Shown here in pieces: positions 7,072 to 14,642 of a DNA stretch of 64,000 nt. Under the pieces are notes generated by a model. The model was not told the origin of the DNA, ran no database searches, and worked only from the letters and a program-made list of their open reading frames with translations. A program made the translations under genes and the position numbers. How positions within the stretch are numbered: position 1 is the first letter of the stretch; each line of letters begins with the position of its first letter. Source of the DNA: an uncultured Dehalococcoidia bacterium (lineage in GTDB: Bacteria > Chloroflexota > Dehalococcoidia > Lucifugimonadales > UBA3495); assembly GCA_951813535.1 (NCBI GenBank), contig OX638345.1, forward strand, positions 385,029 through 449,028, written 5' to 3'.

Positions 7072-8658
7072 TTACGGAACGACCTCGTACTCCACCTGCG
7101 CTACCTTCCGCTCCCCGTCGTACAGGTAAACACTGTAGCGACCCGGCAACCATGGATCTCCTATTCGCGGACCCACAGAAATGCGCCACCAGCCGTTGCG
7201 CCATTCTGGCTTGAATTCCATCGGGATCTGCCTGCTATTGTAGCGGAAACCGTCCTCGAAATACTCTACAACATCCAGGTTCATTGATTTCGTGCTGGTG
7301 GTAATTGGCAGCGTGAAACCCAGATAAATGTAGGCCCGCTCTACCTCCGCTCCATCGGCTACTGAAAAGGGTTCGGTTTCTGCGGCCAGGAACGCACGCC
7401 AGGGCCTGAACGTATCCTCCAGGCTCACGAATGCGGCAACCACCCTGCCTTTGAGCGCCTGCAAGTCAGGTTGAACCGGTCCGGTGTCGGGCGGTGCGAT
7501 ACCTCGAGGGGTCGGTCCGTTGTACCAAGCGTTGATCACCGTATCGACCTTAGCCACCACCTCCGGCGCCGCGTCCTTCTTGAACGCCGCTTCTACTTCC
7601 GCTATGCCGCCGTAGATGTTTCGTCCCTTTGTCGCCAAGTATAGGTTGCGGAATCCTTCCCGGAACTGCTCCCTCCCCAGCGTCCGGTACAGGTCCAGGA
7701 ACAGCCGCTCTCCCATCGAGTAGTTGCATAGGAATTCTTTCCACGGACCGCCGTCCGATGGACGCTGCGGATTTTTCTGATCGACCTCACCTAGGGTCTC
7801 GAAAACGGCGCAAGGGTAATAGTGCGCGGTCAGCGGTGCGCCGGTGCGCGCGTTCTCGACGATGAACTCCATGAACGTCGCCGCCCCCTCGTTGATCCAT
7901 TCCTCGTCCCCGCCCCAGTAGTAGTGGGCGACCTCGTGGGCGGTCAGGCTGGGCAGGAATTGTGTGTGCCAGCTCCCGTCGTCCACGTCGTACCTGGCCC
8001 GCTGCGCGATCACGTTGCCGAAGTTCCACCCCGCCGAACCCTCCGCGGCGTGCACCGCGTCCTTGAACAGAATCCCCACGTACCGCACCGGGAACGGCTC
8101 CCCCATGAACTCCTCGATTGTCCGCACCGTGTGCTCCAGCAGATCCATGCTGCGCCCCGCCCCGGGCTTGCTGCGTTGTATGGTCAGCTGCACCTCTCCT
8201 GCCAGCGGCAGCATGATGTTCCTTTGCTCCGTCCCCGGCCCAACCGTAGGGCGCGGCGTGGGCGTGGGTGTCGGCTCCGGTGTAGGCGTCGCCGTCGGAC
8301 GCGGTGTGGCGGTAGGCCGGCGGGTCGCCGTCGGACGCGGCGTAAAGGTGGGCCGAGGCGTCGCCGTGGCCGTCGGTAATGGAGTCGGCGTCGCGGTGGC
8401 CGTGGGCGCCGGCGTGTGCGTCGGCGCCGGAGTCGCCGTTGCCATCGCCCCGGCCGCGGCCGCAATCGTTGTAGTCGTGGGAACGGGCGTGTCCGCCGGC
8501 GCAGCCGCTGTCGCTGCGACCGTGGGCATCATGGTCGCGGTGGCCTGTGCTTCTGTGACTGTCGCCGGCGTGGCGGACGGCTCGTCACCTCCGCACGCCA
8601 GCATGACCCCCGCCAGCGTCGCCGCTGCCAATATTGCCAACGTCCGCAACCAAACCAT
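7072..8658 (-). CDS. Secreted lipoprotein with HExxH metalloprotease-like domain on a Thr/Pro stalk
   Basis: 528 residues. The signal peptide ends in a lipobox LAGVMLAC (Cys 22), so the protein is lipid-anchored outside the cytoplasmic membrane. Residues about 25-145 are a low-complexity linker of repeated TPxPTATP units, which likely spans the cell envelope. The catalytic domain holds HEVAH (residues 241-245) followed by NEGAA (Glu 257), resembling gluzincin peptidases, but the gap between the second His and Glu is only 11 residues, shorter than the 18 of M1 enzymes. A C-terminal domain of about 150 residues is predicted beta-rich. The ATG at 8658 avoids overlap with nadB. Substrate unknown. 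Confidence 0.75.
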   Translation of the reverse strand: MVWLRTLAILAAATLAGVMLACGGDEPSATPATVTEAQATATMMPTVAATAAAPADTPVPTTTTIAAAAGAMATATPAPTHTPAPTATATPTPLPTATATPRPTFTPRPTATRRPTATPRPTATPTPEPTPTPTPRPTVGPGTEQRNIMLPLAGEVQLTIQRSKPGAGRSMDLLEHTVRTIEEFMGEPFPVRYVGILFKDAVHAAEGSAGWNFGNVIAQRARYDVDDGSWHTQFLPSLTAHEVAHYYWGGDEEWINEGAATFMEFIVENARTGAPLTAHYYPCAVFETLGEVDQKNPQRPSDGGPWKEFLCNYSMGERLFLDLYRTLGREQFREGFRNLYLATKGRNIYGGIAEVEAAFKKDAAPEVVAKVDTVINAWYNGPTPRGIAPPDTGPVQPDLQALKGRVVAAFVSLEDTFRPWRAFLAAETEPFSVADGAEVERAYIYLGFTLPITTSTKSMNLDVVEYFEDGFRYNSRQIPMEFKPEWRNGWWRISVGPRIGDPWLPGRYSVYLYDGERKVAQVEYEVVP

Positions 8659-8696
8659 CTCCGCACCGTCCTTGCCGCTAGTGTTAGTGCATCGCA

Positions 8697-10265
8697 CTAA
8701 CACTTCAGCACAATGTGCCGCCGCCATTCCTCTGCCGCCTCGGCGAAGTCTTCACGGTAGTGCGCGCCCCGGCTTTCCCGCCGTTGCAGGGCGGCCTCGA
8801 CGATGAGCCGCGCCACCACCAGCATGTTCCGCAGTTCGAAGTCGCGGGCGGTTTCCGGTAGAGGCATGGTCCGCTGCCACAGGTTCAGGATGCGCGCCGA
8901 CAGCAGCAGCCGCGTGCCGTTGCGGGCGATGCCCACATTCCGCCACATCAGGTCCTGCAGGTTCTCCTTGCCCCGCTCCGGCACCGTCGCGCACACCATG
9001 GTGCGGTTGGTCAGCCCGATCCGCAGGTTGCCGTCTTCATCGTCCGGCGCCTGGTACTCCGGCGCGTTGCCCAGAGTGGCCTCCACCAGCCGACGGGAGA
9101 ACACCAGCGTGTCGAGCAGCGAGTTGCTGGCCAGCCGGTTCGCCCCGTGTACCGCTGCGCAGGCTGCCTCGCCGCAGGCGTACAGCCCGGCGACGTTCGT
9201 GCGGCCCCAGGTGTCGATGCGCACGCCGCCCATCATGTAGTGCGCCGCCGGCGCGACCGGGATGGGCTCTCGGGTGATATCCAGCCCGTAGCGGCGGCAC
9301 TCCGCGTAAATCGTCGGGAACCGGCTGGTCACCGTGGCCGCCGGCAGGTGCGATATGTCCAGCATCGCCGGCCGGCCGTCGGCGCGCTCCATCTCGGCAG
9401 CGATGGCCCGCGACACCACGTCCCGGGGCGCCAGGTCCGCCATGGGATGATGGGCGGCCATGAAGGGCTCACCGTCCGCGTTCCGCAGGATCGCGCCCTC
9501 GCCGCGCATGGCCTCGGACAGCAGGAACGTGGGCGCAGACTCCAGCCACAGCGCCGTGGGATGGAACTGGTAGAACTCCATGTCCATCACCTCCGCGCCG
9601 GCCAGGTACGCCAGCGCGACGCCGTCACCAGTGGCCACCTCCGGATTGGTCGTGTAGCGATACAGCCGGCCGGCGCCGCCGGTGCTCACGACCACCACAT
9701 CGCCAGGGATCACCCGGTGTTCGCGGCTCTCGCTGCCCATCACCTCCACGCCCGCCACCGTCCCGCCCTCCGCGCAGATGCGGATGGCGTGGGTGTACTC
9801 CAGCACCGTGATCCGGTCGGATGCGCGCACCCGGCCGGCCAGCGTGTCCTCGATGTGCATGCCGGTGGCGTCGCCGCCGGCGTGCAGGATGCGCGGCATG
9901 CTGTGCGCGCCCTCCCGCCCCAGCGCGATCTGGCCGTGAATGGTGTCGAAGGGCACTCCCCATTGGATCAGGCCGGCGATGCTGTCCGGCCCCTGTCCGG
10001 TGAGAACGCCCACCGCCTCGGGATCGCACAGGCCGGCGCCGGCGTCCAGCGTGTCCCGCTCGTGCAGGGTCGCCGAGTCGCCCGGGCCGATGGCCGCCGC
10101 GATGCCGCCCTGGGCGTAGCGGCTGTTGCAGTCGTCGATGCGCCCCTTGGTCACCACCAGCACGCTGCCGTGCTCCGCGGCCAGCAGCGCGGTGTTCAGC
10201 CCGGCGATCCCGCTGCCGATGATGATGTAGTCGTACCGCGTTGTGTCCCGATCAGTAGTTGTCAT
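8697..10265 (-). CDS. nadB: L-aspartate oxidase
   Basis: 522 residues, close to the usual 530-540. It oxidises L-aspartate to iminoaspartate, the first step of de novo NAD synthesis. An N-terminal FAD-binding motif IIIGSGIAGLNTALLA (residues 14-29) is followed by NSRYAQGGIAAA, typical of NadB; HPTALW and the substrate-region sequence MMGGVRIDTWGRTNVAGLYACGE are also present. The C-terminal helical domain is intact. NadA and NadC are not in the window. The stop lies 38 bases before the lipoprotein gene start on the same strand, and a TPR lipoprotein gene ends 3 bases beyond its start side. Confidence 0.93.
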   Translation of the reverse strand: MTTTDRDTTRYDYIIIGSGIAGLNTALLAAEHGSVLVVTKGRIDDCNSRYAQGGIAAAIGPGDSATLHERDTLDAGAGLCDPEAVGVLTGQGPDSIAGLIQWGVPFDTIHGQIALGREGAHSMPRILHAGGDATGMHIEDTLAGRVRASDRITVLEYTHAIRICAEGGTVAGVEVMGSESREHRVIPGDVVVVSTGGAGRLYRYTTNPEVATGDGVALAYLAGAEVMDMEFYQFHPTALWLESAPTFLLSEAMRGEGAILRNADGEPFMAAHHPMADLAPRDVVSRAIAAEMERADGRPAMLDISHLPAATVTSRFPTIYAECRRYGLDITREPIPVAPAAHYMMGGVRIDTWGRTNVAGLYACGEAACAAVHGANRLASNSLLDTLVFSRRLVEATLGNAPEYQAPDDEDGNLRIGLTNRTMVCATVPERGKENLQDLMWRNVGIARNGTRLLLSARILNLWQRTMPLPETARDFELRNMLVVARLIVEAALQRRESRGAHYREDFAEAAEEWRRHIVLKC

Positions 10266-10268
10266 CGC

Positions 10269-11711
10269 TCACCGTTTGCAATCGTAACCCAGCGCCAGGG
10301 CGGCGTTGCGGTCCTGATCGGCCTTGTCTTCGTCGCCTGATGCCCTCAGGGCATGGCTGCGATTGCAGTATGCCTGCGCGTATTCCGAATTGAGCCGGAT
10401 TGCCGCGTCGTAGTCAGTTATCGCCCGGTCATACTCGCCTGATTTACGATGGGCGACGCCTCGGTTGTTGTATGCAGAGGCGTGGTCTGGATCAAGACGT
10501 ATCGCAGTGTCATAGTCCTCCATTGCCCGGTCCGATTCTCCAATTTCGCGGTAGGCGTTGCCCCGGTTGTTGTAGGCGCTGGCGTCCTGCGGATCGAGCC
10601 GGATTGCCGCGTCGTAGTCATCGATAGCTCGCTCGTGCCTCCCAAGTCTTATGTGGGAGTTGCCCCGGTTGTAATACGCTTCGGCATATTCCGGGTTGAG
10701 CCGGATGGCCGTGTCGTAGTCCTTTATGGCCCTCTCGTGCTCGCCCTGCCGTCCGCGCACAAGTCCACGGTTGTAATACGCAGCTGCAAATTCTGGATTG
10801 AGAAGGATGGCTTGATTGTAATCCCTCATTGCCAGTTCATCGTTGCCCATGCGGAGATGCACGTTGCCGCGGTTGTAGTGCGCCCGGGCATATTGGGAGT
10901 TGAGCCGAATGGCTGTGTTGTAGTCCGCGATAGCCTGGTCATATTGGCCTTCATCGTCGTGTACGGTGCCCCGATTGTTGTAGGCTAAGGCCAGTTCCGG
11001 ATCGAGTCGTATGGCCGTGCTCAGATCCTGCATGGCCTGGTCGTGCTCTCCAATTTCGCCGTAGGCGTTGCCCCGATTGTTGTAGGCAGCGGCGACCTCT
11101 GGGTCGAGCTGGATAGCCACATCCAAGTCCTCTATGGCCCGGGCAAACGCACCCATGTCGTGGTAAACGTTGCCCCGGTTGATGTAGAATTTGGCGACTC
11201 CCGGGTCGAGCCGGATGGCCTCGTCCTGGTCCTCTATGGCGCGGTCGTACTGCCCCATGTCGTAGTAGGCGATGCCCCGGCTGTTGTAGGCTAAGGCTAC
11301 ACTCGGGTCGAGCCGTATGGCCATATCGTAGCTCTTGATAGCCCGGTCATACTCCCCCTTCCGGTGGTAAGCGGTGCCGCGGTAATAAAACGCTGCTGGA
11401 TATTCAGGGTCGAGCCCGATGGCCATGTCGAAGCTCTGGATGGCCCGGTCATACTCCCCCTTGCTGTGGAAAGCGATGCCTCGATTGTAGTACGCGTCGA
11501 ATCGTTCCTGGTCCAGTTGAATCGCGGAGTCATAGGCCGCGATTGCTTGGTCAAAACCCCCTGCCTTGACGTGACCATCTCCCTCGTTGATGAGGCGGTC
11601 CACTTCGTCCGCTGCGCAGGCGATCCCCAGCATCAGGACCGCAACGGTCAGCGCCAGTAGCGCGTGATGGAGCCACCGTCGGCCGTCTCGAATGTCGCAA
11701 TTGCCAATCAT
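10269..11711 (-). CDS. TPR-repeat lipoprotein (13 repeats)
   Basis: 480 residues. The ATG at 11711 gives a signal peptide (LLALTVAVLMLGIAC) with a lipobox cysteine at about residue 32; longer starts add no signal. Then come 13 tandem 34-residue tetratricopeptide repeats with consensus AYNNRGNAY...GEYDRAIEDYDTAIRLDP. TPR solenoids bind other proteins; an anchored extracytoplasmic scaffold is likely. The last repeat ends ALALGYDCKR, the same ending as the next gene. The two genes, plus a third fragment at 12767, share flanking sequence, showing tandem duplication. The 3' end lies 3 bases from nadB on the same strand. Confidence 0.85.
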   Translation of the reverse strand: MIGNCDIRDGRRWLHHALLALTVAVLMLGIACAADEVDRLINEGDGHVKAGGFDQAIAAYDSAIQLDQERFDAYYNRGIAFHSKGEYDRAIQSFDMAIGLDPEYPAAFYYRGTAYHRKGEYDRAIKSYDMAIRLDPSVALAYNSRGIAYYDMGQYDRAIEDQDEAIRLDPGVAKFYINRGNVYHDMGAFARAIEDLDVAIQLDPEVAAAYNNRGNAYGEIGEHDQAMQDLSTAIRLDPELALAYNNRGTVHDDEGQYDQAIADYNTAIRLNSQYARAHYNRGNVHLRMGNDELAMRDYNQAILLNPEFAAAYYNRGLVRGRQGEHERAIKDYDTAIRLNPEYAEAYYNRGNSHIRLGRHERAIDDYDAAIRLDPQDASAYNNRGNAYREIGESDRAMEDYDTAIRLDPDHASAYNNRGVAHRKSGEYDRAITDYDAAIRLNSEYAQAYCNRSHALRASGDEDKADQDRNAALALGYDCKR

Positions 11712-11772
11712 CACGAGCCTAGGCGATGATGCAATCGTACCGCGCTCCGTCCATATCACCAGTTGCCATCGT

Positions 11773-12705
11773 TCACCGTTTGCAGTCGTAACCCAGGGAC
11801 AGAGCGGCGCTGCGGTCCTGCTCCGCCCGGCGTTCATCGCCGGACGCCGAGAAGGCACGACCCCGATTGCAGTAAACCTCGGCGTCTTCGGGGTCGAGTA
11901 TTATGGCGACGCTGTAGTCCGAGATGGCCTGGTCGTACGCGCCCCGGTCGTGGTGGACGCTGCCCCGGTTGTAAAACGGCGCGGCCCAGGCCGGGTCCAG
12001 CCGCATCGCTGCTTCGTAGTCCTCAATGGCGCGGTCGAGCTCGCCCCGGTCGGCGTGGCTGACGCCGCGGTTGTTGTAGGCCGCCGCCGATCCCGGGTTG
12101 AGCCGGATGGCGTCGCTGAAGTCCTCGATGGCCCGGTCGTGCTCCCCGAGGCGCGCATGGGCGTTGCCCCGGTTGCTGTAGGCCTGGGAGAATTCCGGAT
12201 CCAGCCCGATGGCCTGGTTGAAGTCCTCGATGGCTCGGTGGCGCTCGCCTTTGCGGGCGTAGGTCCAGCCCCGGTTGCTGTAGACCTGGGCCCACTCGGG
12301 ATTGAGCCGGATGGCTTCGTCATAGTCCTGCAACGCGCGGTCGTACTGCCCCTGGCCGGCATAGGCGTTGCCCCGGTTGTTGTACGCCGCCGCCGATTCC
12401 GGATCGAACCAGATGGCCAGATCGTAACTTTCTATCGCCAGGGCATACTCTTCCTTGTGGGCATAGGCGAGGCCCCGGTTGTTGTGGGCTTCCGACAGTT
12501 CGGGGTCGCGCTCAATTGCGCCGTCGTAGGCCGCAATGGCCTCGTCAAGCTCACCGGCCATCAGGTGGGTATTCCCCTCCTTGGCGCGCCGCACCGCCCC
12601 GTCCCACAGGCAACCGGAGCCGAGCAACAGAACCACGCCGATCGACGCCAGCGCGCCGGCGTGGAGCAACCGTCGGCTGATCCGCATGTCGCAATTGCCA
12701 ATCAT
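11773..12705 (-). CDS. TPR-repeat lipoprotein (8 repeats), tandem paralogue
   Basis: 310 residues. It begins MIGNCDMRISRRLLHAG like its neighbour (MIGNCDIRDGRRWLHHA), followed by a signal peptide with lipobox LLLGSGC. Eight 34-residue TPR units follow, ending ALSLGYDCKR. The intergenic sequence upstream (GAGCCTAGGCGATGATGCAATCGTACC...) is nearly identical to that upstream of the 13-repeat gene, so gene and promoter region were duplicated together; the repeat number changed afterwards. Presumed envelope scaffold. Function otherwise unknown. Confidence 0.85.
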   Translation of the reverse strand: MIGNCDMRISRRLLHAGALASIGVVLLLGSGCLWDGAVRRAKEGNTHLMAGELDEAIAAYDGAIERDPELSEAHNNRGLAYAHKEEYALAIESYDLAIWFDPESAAAYNNRGNAYAGQGQYDRALQDYDEAIRLNPEWAQVYSNRGWTYARKGERHRAIEDFNQAIGLDPEFSQAYSNRGNAHARLGEHDRAIEDFSDAIRLNPGSAAAYNNRGVSHADRGELDRAIEDYEAAMRLDPAWAAPFYNRGSVHHDRGAYDQAISDYSVAIILDPEDAEVYCNRGRAFSASGDERRAEQDRSAALSLGYDCKR

Positions 12706-12766
12706 CACGAGCCTAGGCGATGATGCAATCGTACCGCGCTCCGTTCGTATCAGCAGTTGCCATCGT

Positions 12767-12812
12767 TCACCGTTTGCAGTCGTAACCCAGCGCCAGAGCG
12801 GCGCTGCCCACG
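12767..12812 (-). pseudogene. 3' tail of a third TPR lipoprotein copy
   Basis: The last 14 codons of the TPR family (AALALGYDCKR then stop) and the conserved downstream 60 bases remain, with no upstream gene: the sequence breaks into a repeat-like region at about 12812. It marks a third copy that was mostly deleted, or the boundary of the duplication unit. Confidence 0.7.
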
Positions 12813-12847
12813 AAAGGACGTCAACGCCCGCTCGTTCCCACGCGTAC

Positions 12848-12980
12848 CCAGTTTGTCATCGCGAGGAGCGCAGCGACGTGGCGATCTCGTTGCTGAAGAG
12901 ACCCCGTTGCCATCACGAGATTGCCACGCTGCGCGCGCGATGACAGTTGGAGTGAAACCGGGCACGCGTTAGCCACTCGG
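12848..12980. repeat. Degenerate inverted-repeat element with CATTGCGAG-type interior
   Basis: Starts with CCACGCGTACCCAGTTTG, the end sequence of the mobile repeat family described at 17409. It continues as GTCATCGCGAGGAGCGCAGCGACGTGGCGATCTCG and, in inverted orientation, CGAGATTGCCACGCTGC...GCGATGACA. The right end (CCGGGCACGCG) is a decayed copy of the left. It resembles the better preserved copy at 44316-44449. No gene is seen between 12812 and 13058. Confidence 0.6.
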
Positions 12981-13058
12981 CCGGGGGCGGCGACCCACGA
13001 AAGCCTTGCGGTGGAGCGCGCCGGCAGGAGACGTGGGTTTACCTGTTCCAGCCGGCTA

Positions 13059-13817
13059 TCATTCACCGCGCAGTTGGTGGAGCTGGTTTTCAAGTTCCCG
13101 GACCCTGGCCTCGGCCTCGGCTCGGGCTTCGCTTTCCCGGATGCGCGCCTGTTGCTCAGCGGCCGCCTGAGCCTGGGCCCGGATGCGCGCTTCGCGTTCG
13201 GACTCCAGGGATGCGATGCGCTCGCCCGTTGCCGGGTCGTGCCAATGTAGCTGACCACTGGCCCAGCGCAGGTCCACGTTCAGCACGACGCTGTGGCTGT
13301 GCAGGCTCCCGTCGGGCAATTCGTCAATCTGGATGGGTTCGTAGCGGCCGTCCACCATCCGGTCGCCGGCCAGCCTGGCGCCGTGGTACCGGCCAGTTTC
13401 GTCAAAGCGCCAGTATTCGGGAATGCCCAGCTCAGCGTAGATGACCCGCTTGTCGACGGTGTCCCGGCGCCCGGTGGACCGCGAGGCGACCTCCAGCACA
13501 AAGTCGGGAGGCTTGCCCTGTTCCGAGATGACGTAGCCGTTGCGGGCGAGGTAGGCGGCCGGGTCGACGTTGAAGGCCACCATGAGGTCGGGGTAGGGCA
13601 CGCCGGACATATCGGCGAGTTCGCCGGTGGGGACCCGCGTGATGTAGAGGTCAGCCCCGATGATGGTGGCATCGGGGTTGCCCAGGTGTTGGGACAGGAA
13701 ATGGGCGCCGCCGGTGAGGGAGAGGTGCTGGGAGGCGGTCGTCTTTTCGTCCTGGGACTTGGGAGGGTCTGGCAACTTCCAGTTGCTTGGAGATTTGGGC
13801 GTCTTGGCGGTGGTCAT
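13059..13817 (-). CDS. Uma2 family (DUF820) PD-(D/E)xK nuclease-like protein, copy 1
   Basis: 252 residues from the ATG at 13817, which has GAGG seven bases upstream. The Uma2 domain (residues about 25-190) shows YPDLMVAF, DFVLEVASRSTGRRDTVDKR and YAELGIPEYWRFDE, the conserved Asp and Glu of the restriction-endonuclease-like fold. A charged coiled-coil tail (EREARIRAQAQAAAEQQARIRESEA pattern) follows. The paralogue at 16646-17383 is about two-thirds identical, on the opposite strand. Uma2 proteins are greatly expanded in cyanobacteria and Chloroflexota; their role is unproven. Confidence 0.85.
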   Translation of the reverse strand: MTTAKTPKSPSNWKLPDPPKSQDEKTTASQHLSLTGGAHFLSQHLGNPDATIIGADLYITRVPTGELADMSGVPYPDLMVAFNVDPAAYLARNGYVISEQGKPPDFVLEVASRSTGRRDTVDKRVIYAELGIPEYWRFDETGRYHGARLAGDRMVDGRYEPIQIDELPDGSLHSHSVVLNVDLRWASGQLHWHDPATGERIASLESEREARIRAQAQAAAEQQARIRESEARAEAEARVRELENQLHQLRGE

Positions 13818-13907
13818 GCTGAGCCTCACCGGGCGGGAGAGTGAGTGGCCGGTTGGCGACGCGGCGCGCGTTGGACTGGATTATATCTTTGACGTCGCCC
13901 AAATGCG

Positions 13908-13937
13908 CGTAGGGGCGACGCATCCGTCGCCCCTACG
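13908..13937. repeat. Perfect 13 bp stem hairpin
   Basis: CGTAGGGGCGACG, loop CATC, CGTCGCCCCTACG. No T-tract on either side, so it is more like a REP-type palindrome than a classical terminator, though it lies between two minus-strand genes. Confidence 0.6.
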
Positions 13938-13964
13938 ATGATTGGCGCGGTGTGCGACTGTCGT

Positions 13965-14459
13965 CTAGTCGTCGTCGCCCACTGCCGCCGGCTCCCGCTC
14001 CTCGATGGGATCGAGCTGCCAGGGGAAGTTCCCCTCGAACAGGAAGCCGTCCTTGTTGCCCCACTCGCTCTCCGGCGACTCGTAGTAGATCTCGATCTCG
14101 TTGTCGTCCGGATCGTAGATGTACACGCCCATGGAGATGCCGTGGTCACCCAGCCTCTTGAACTTCACGCCGTGCTCCTTGCACCGCTGGTACAGCTCCT
14201 TCAGGTCGCGGAAGGAGTTCATCTGCCACGCCATGTGGGCCATGCCGACCCGCCGGTCCTCGGGGCCGGGCGCGTCCATGCCCAGCGGGATCAGCGCCAG
14301 CTCGTGGGACATGGTGGTGTCGGCCGACAGGAACGTCATCCCGCCCGGGCGGCCCGTCATCACGGTCAGGCCGAGTACGTTCGTGTAGAAGTCAACGCTG
14401 CGCTCGATATCCCGGACCTTGATGACCAGGTGACCAAGCTGCTTCGGGGTGTGGGCCAT
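13965..14459 (-). CDS. VOC family (glyoxalase/dioxygenase fold) protein
   Basis: 164 residues from the ATG at 14459, preceded by GGGAGGT. It opens KQLGHLVIKVRDIERSVDFYTNVLGLTV, the standard beta-alpha-beta-beta-beta VOC module. The metal-ligand positions of ring-cleaving dioxygenases are plausible: His in LGHLVIK, His in GMAHMAWQM and Glu in DNEIEIYY. Such proteins are commonly annotated as catechol 2,3-dioxygenase-like or glyoxalase-like. The acidic C-terminal tail (EEREPAAVGDDD) is unusual. It stands alone, so its substrate cannot be inferred. Confidence 0.85.
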   Translation of the reverse strand: MAHTPKQLGHLVIKVRDIERSVDFYTNVLGLTVMTGRPGGMTFLSADTTMSHELALIPLGMDAPGPEDRRVGMAHMAWQMNSFRDLKELYQRCKEHGVKFKRLGDHGISMGVYIYDPDDNEIEIYYESPESEWGNKDGFLFEGNFPWQLDPIEEREPAAVGDDD

Positions 14460-14642
14460 ATCGATACCTCCCAGAATGGCGAATCGAGTTTCACCTTTTC
14501 CCGCATTATATCCCACCCGGATGATAGTGTGCATTGCGGGATTTTAATGGTACAAGGGCCCTTGATTTCCTCTGAATAACTGATTGAATGTCCCTAGTAT
14601 AATGTCACGCTGTCAGCCAGGTTCTCGGCCCACCCGCCTTTG

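Noticed and set aside
13908-13937. Intrinsic terminator between Uma2 and VOC genes
   Set aside because: Perfect hairpin but no T-tract in either direction.
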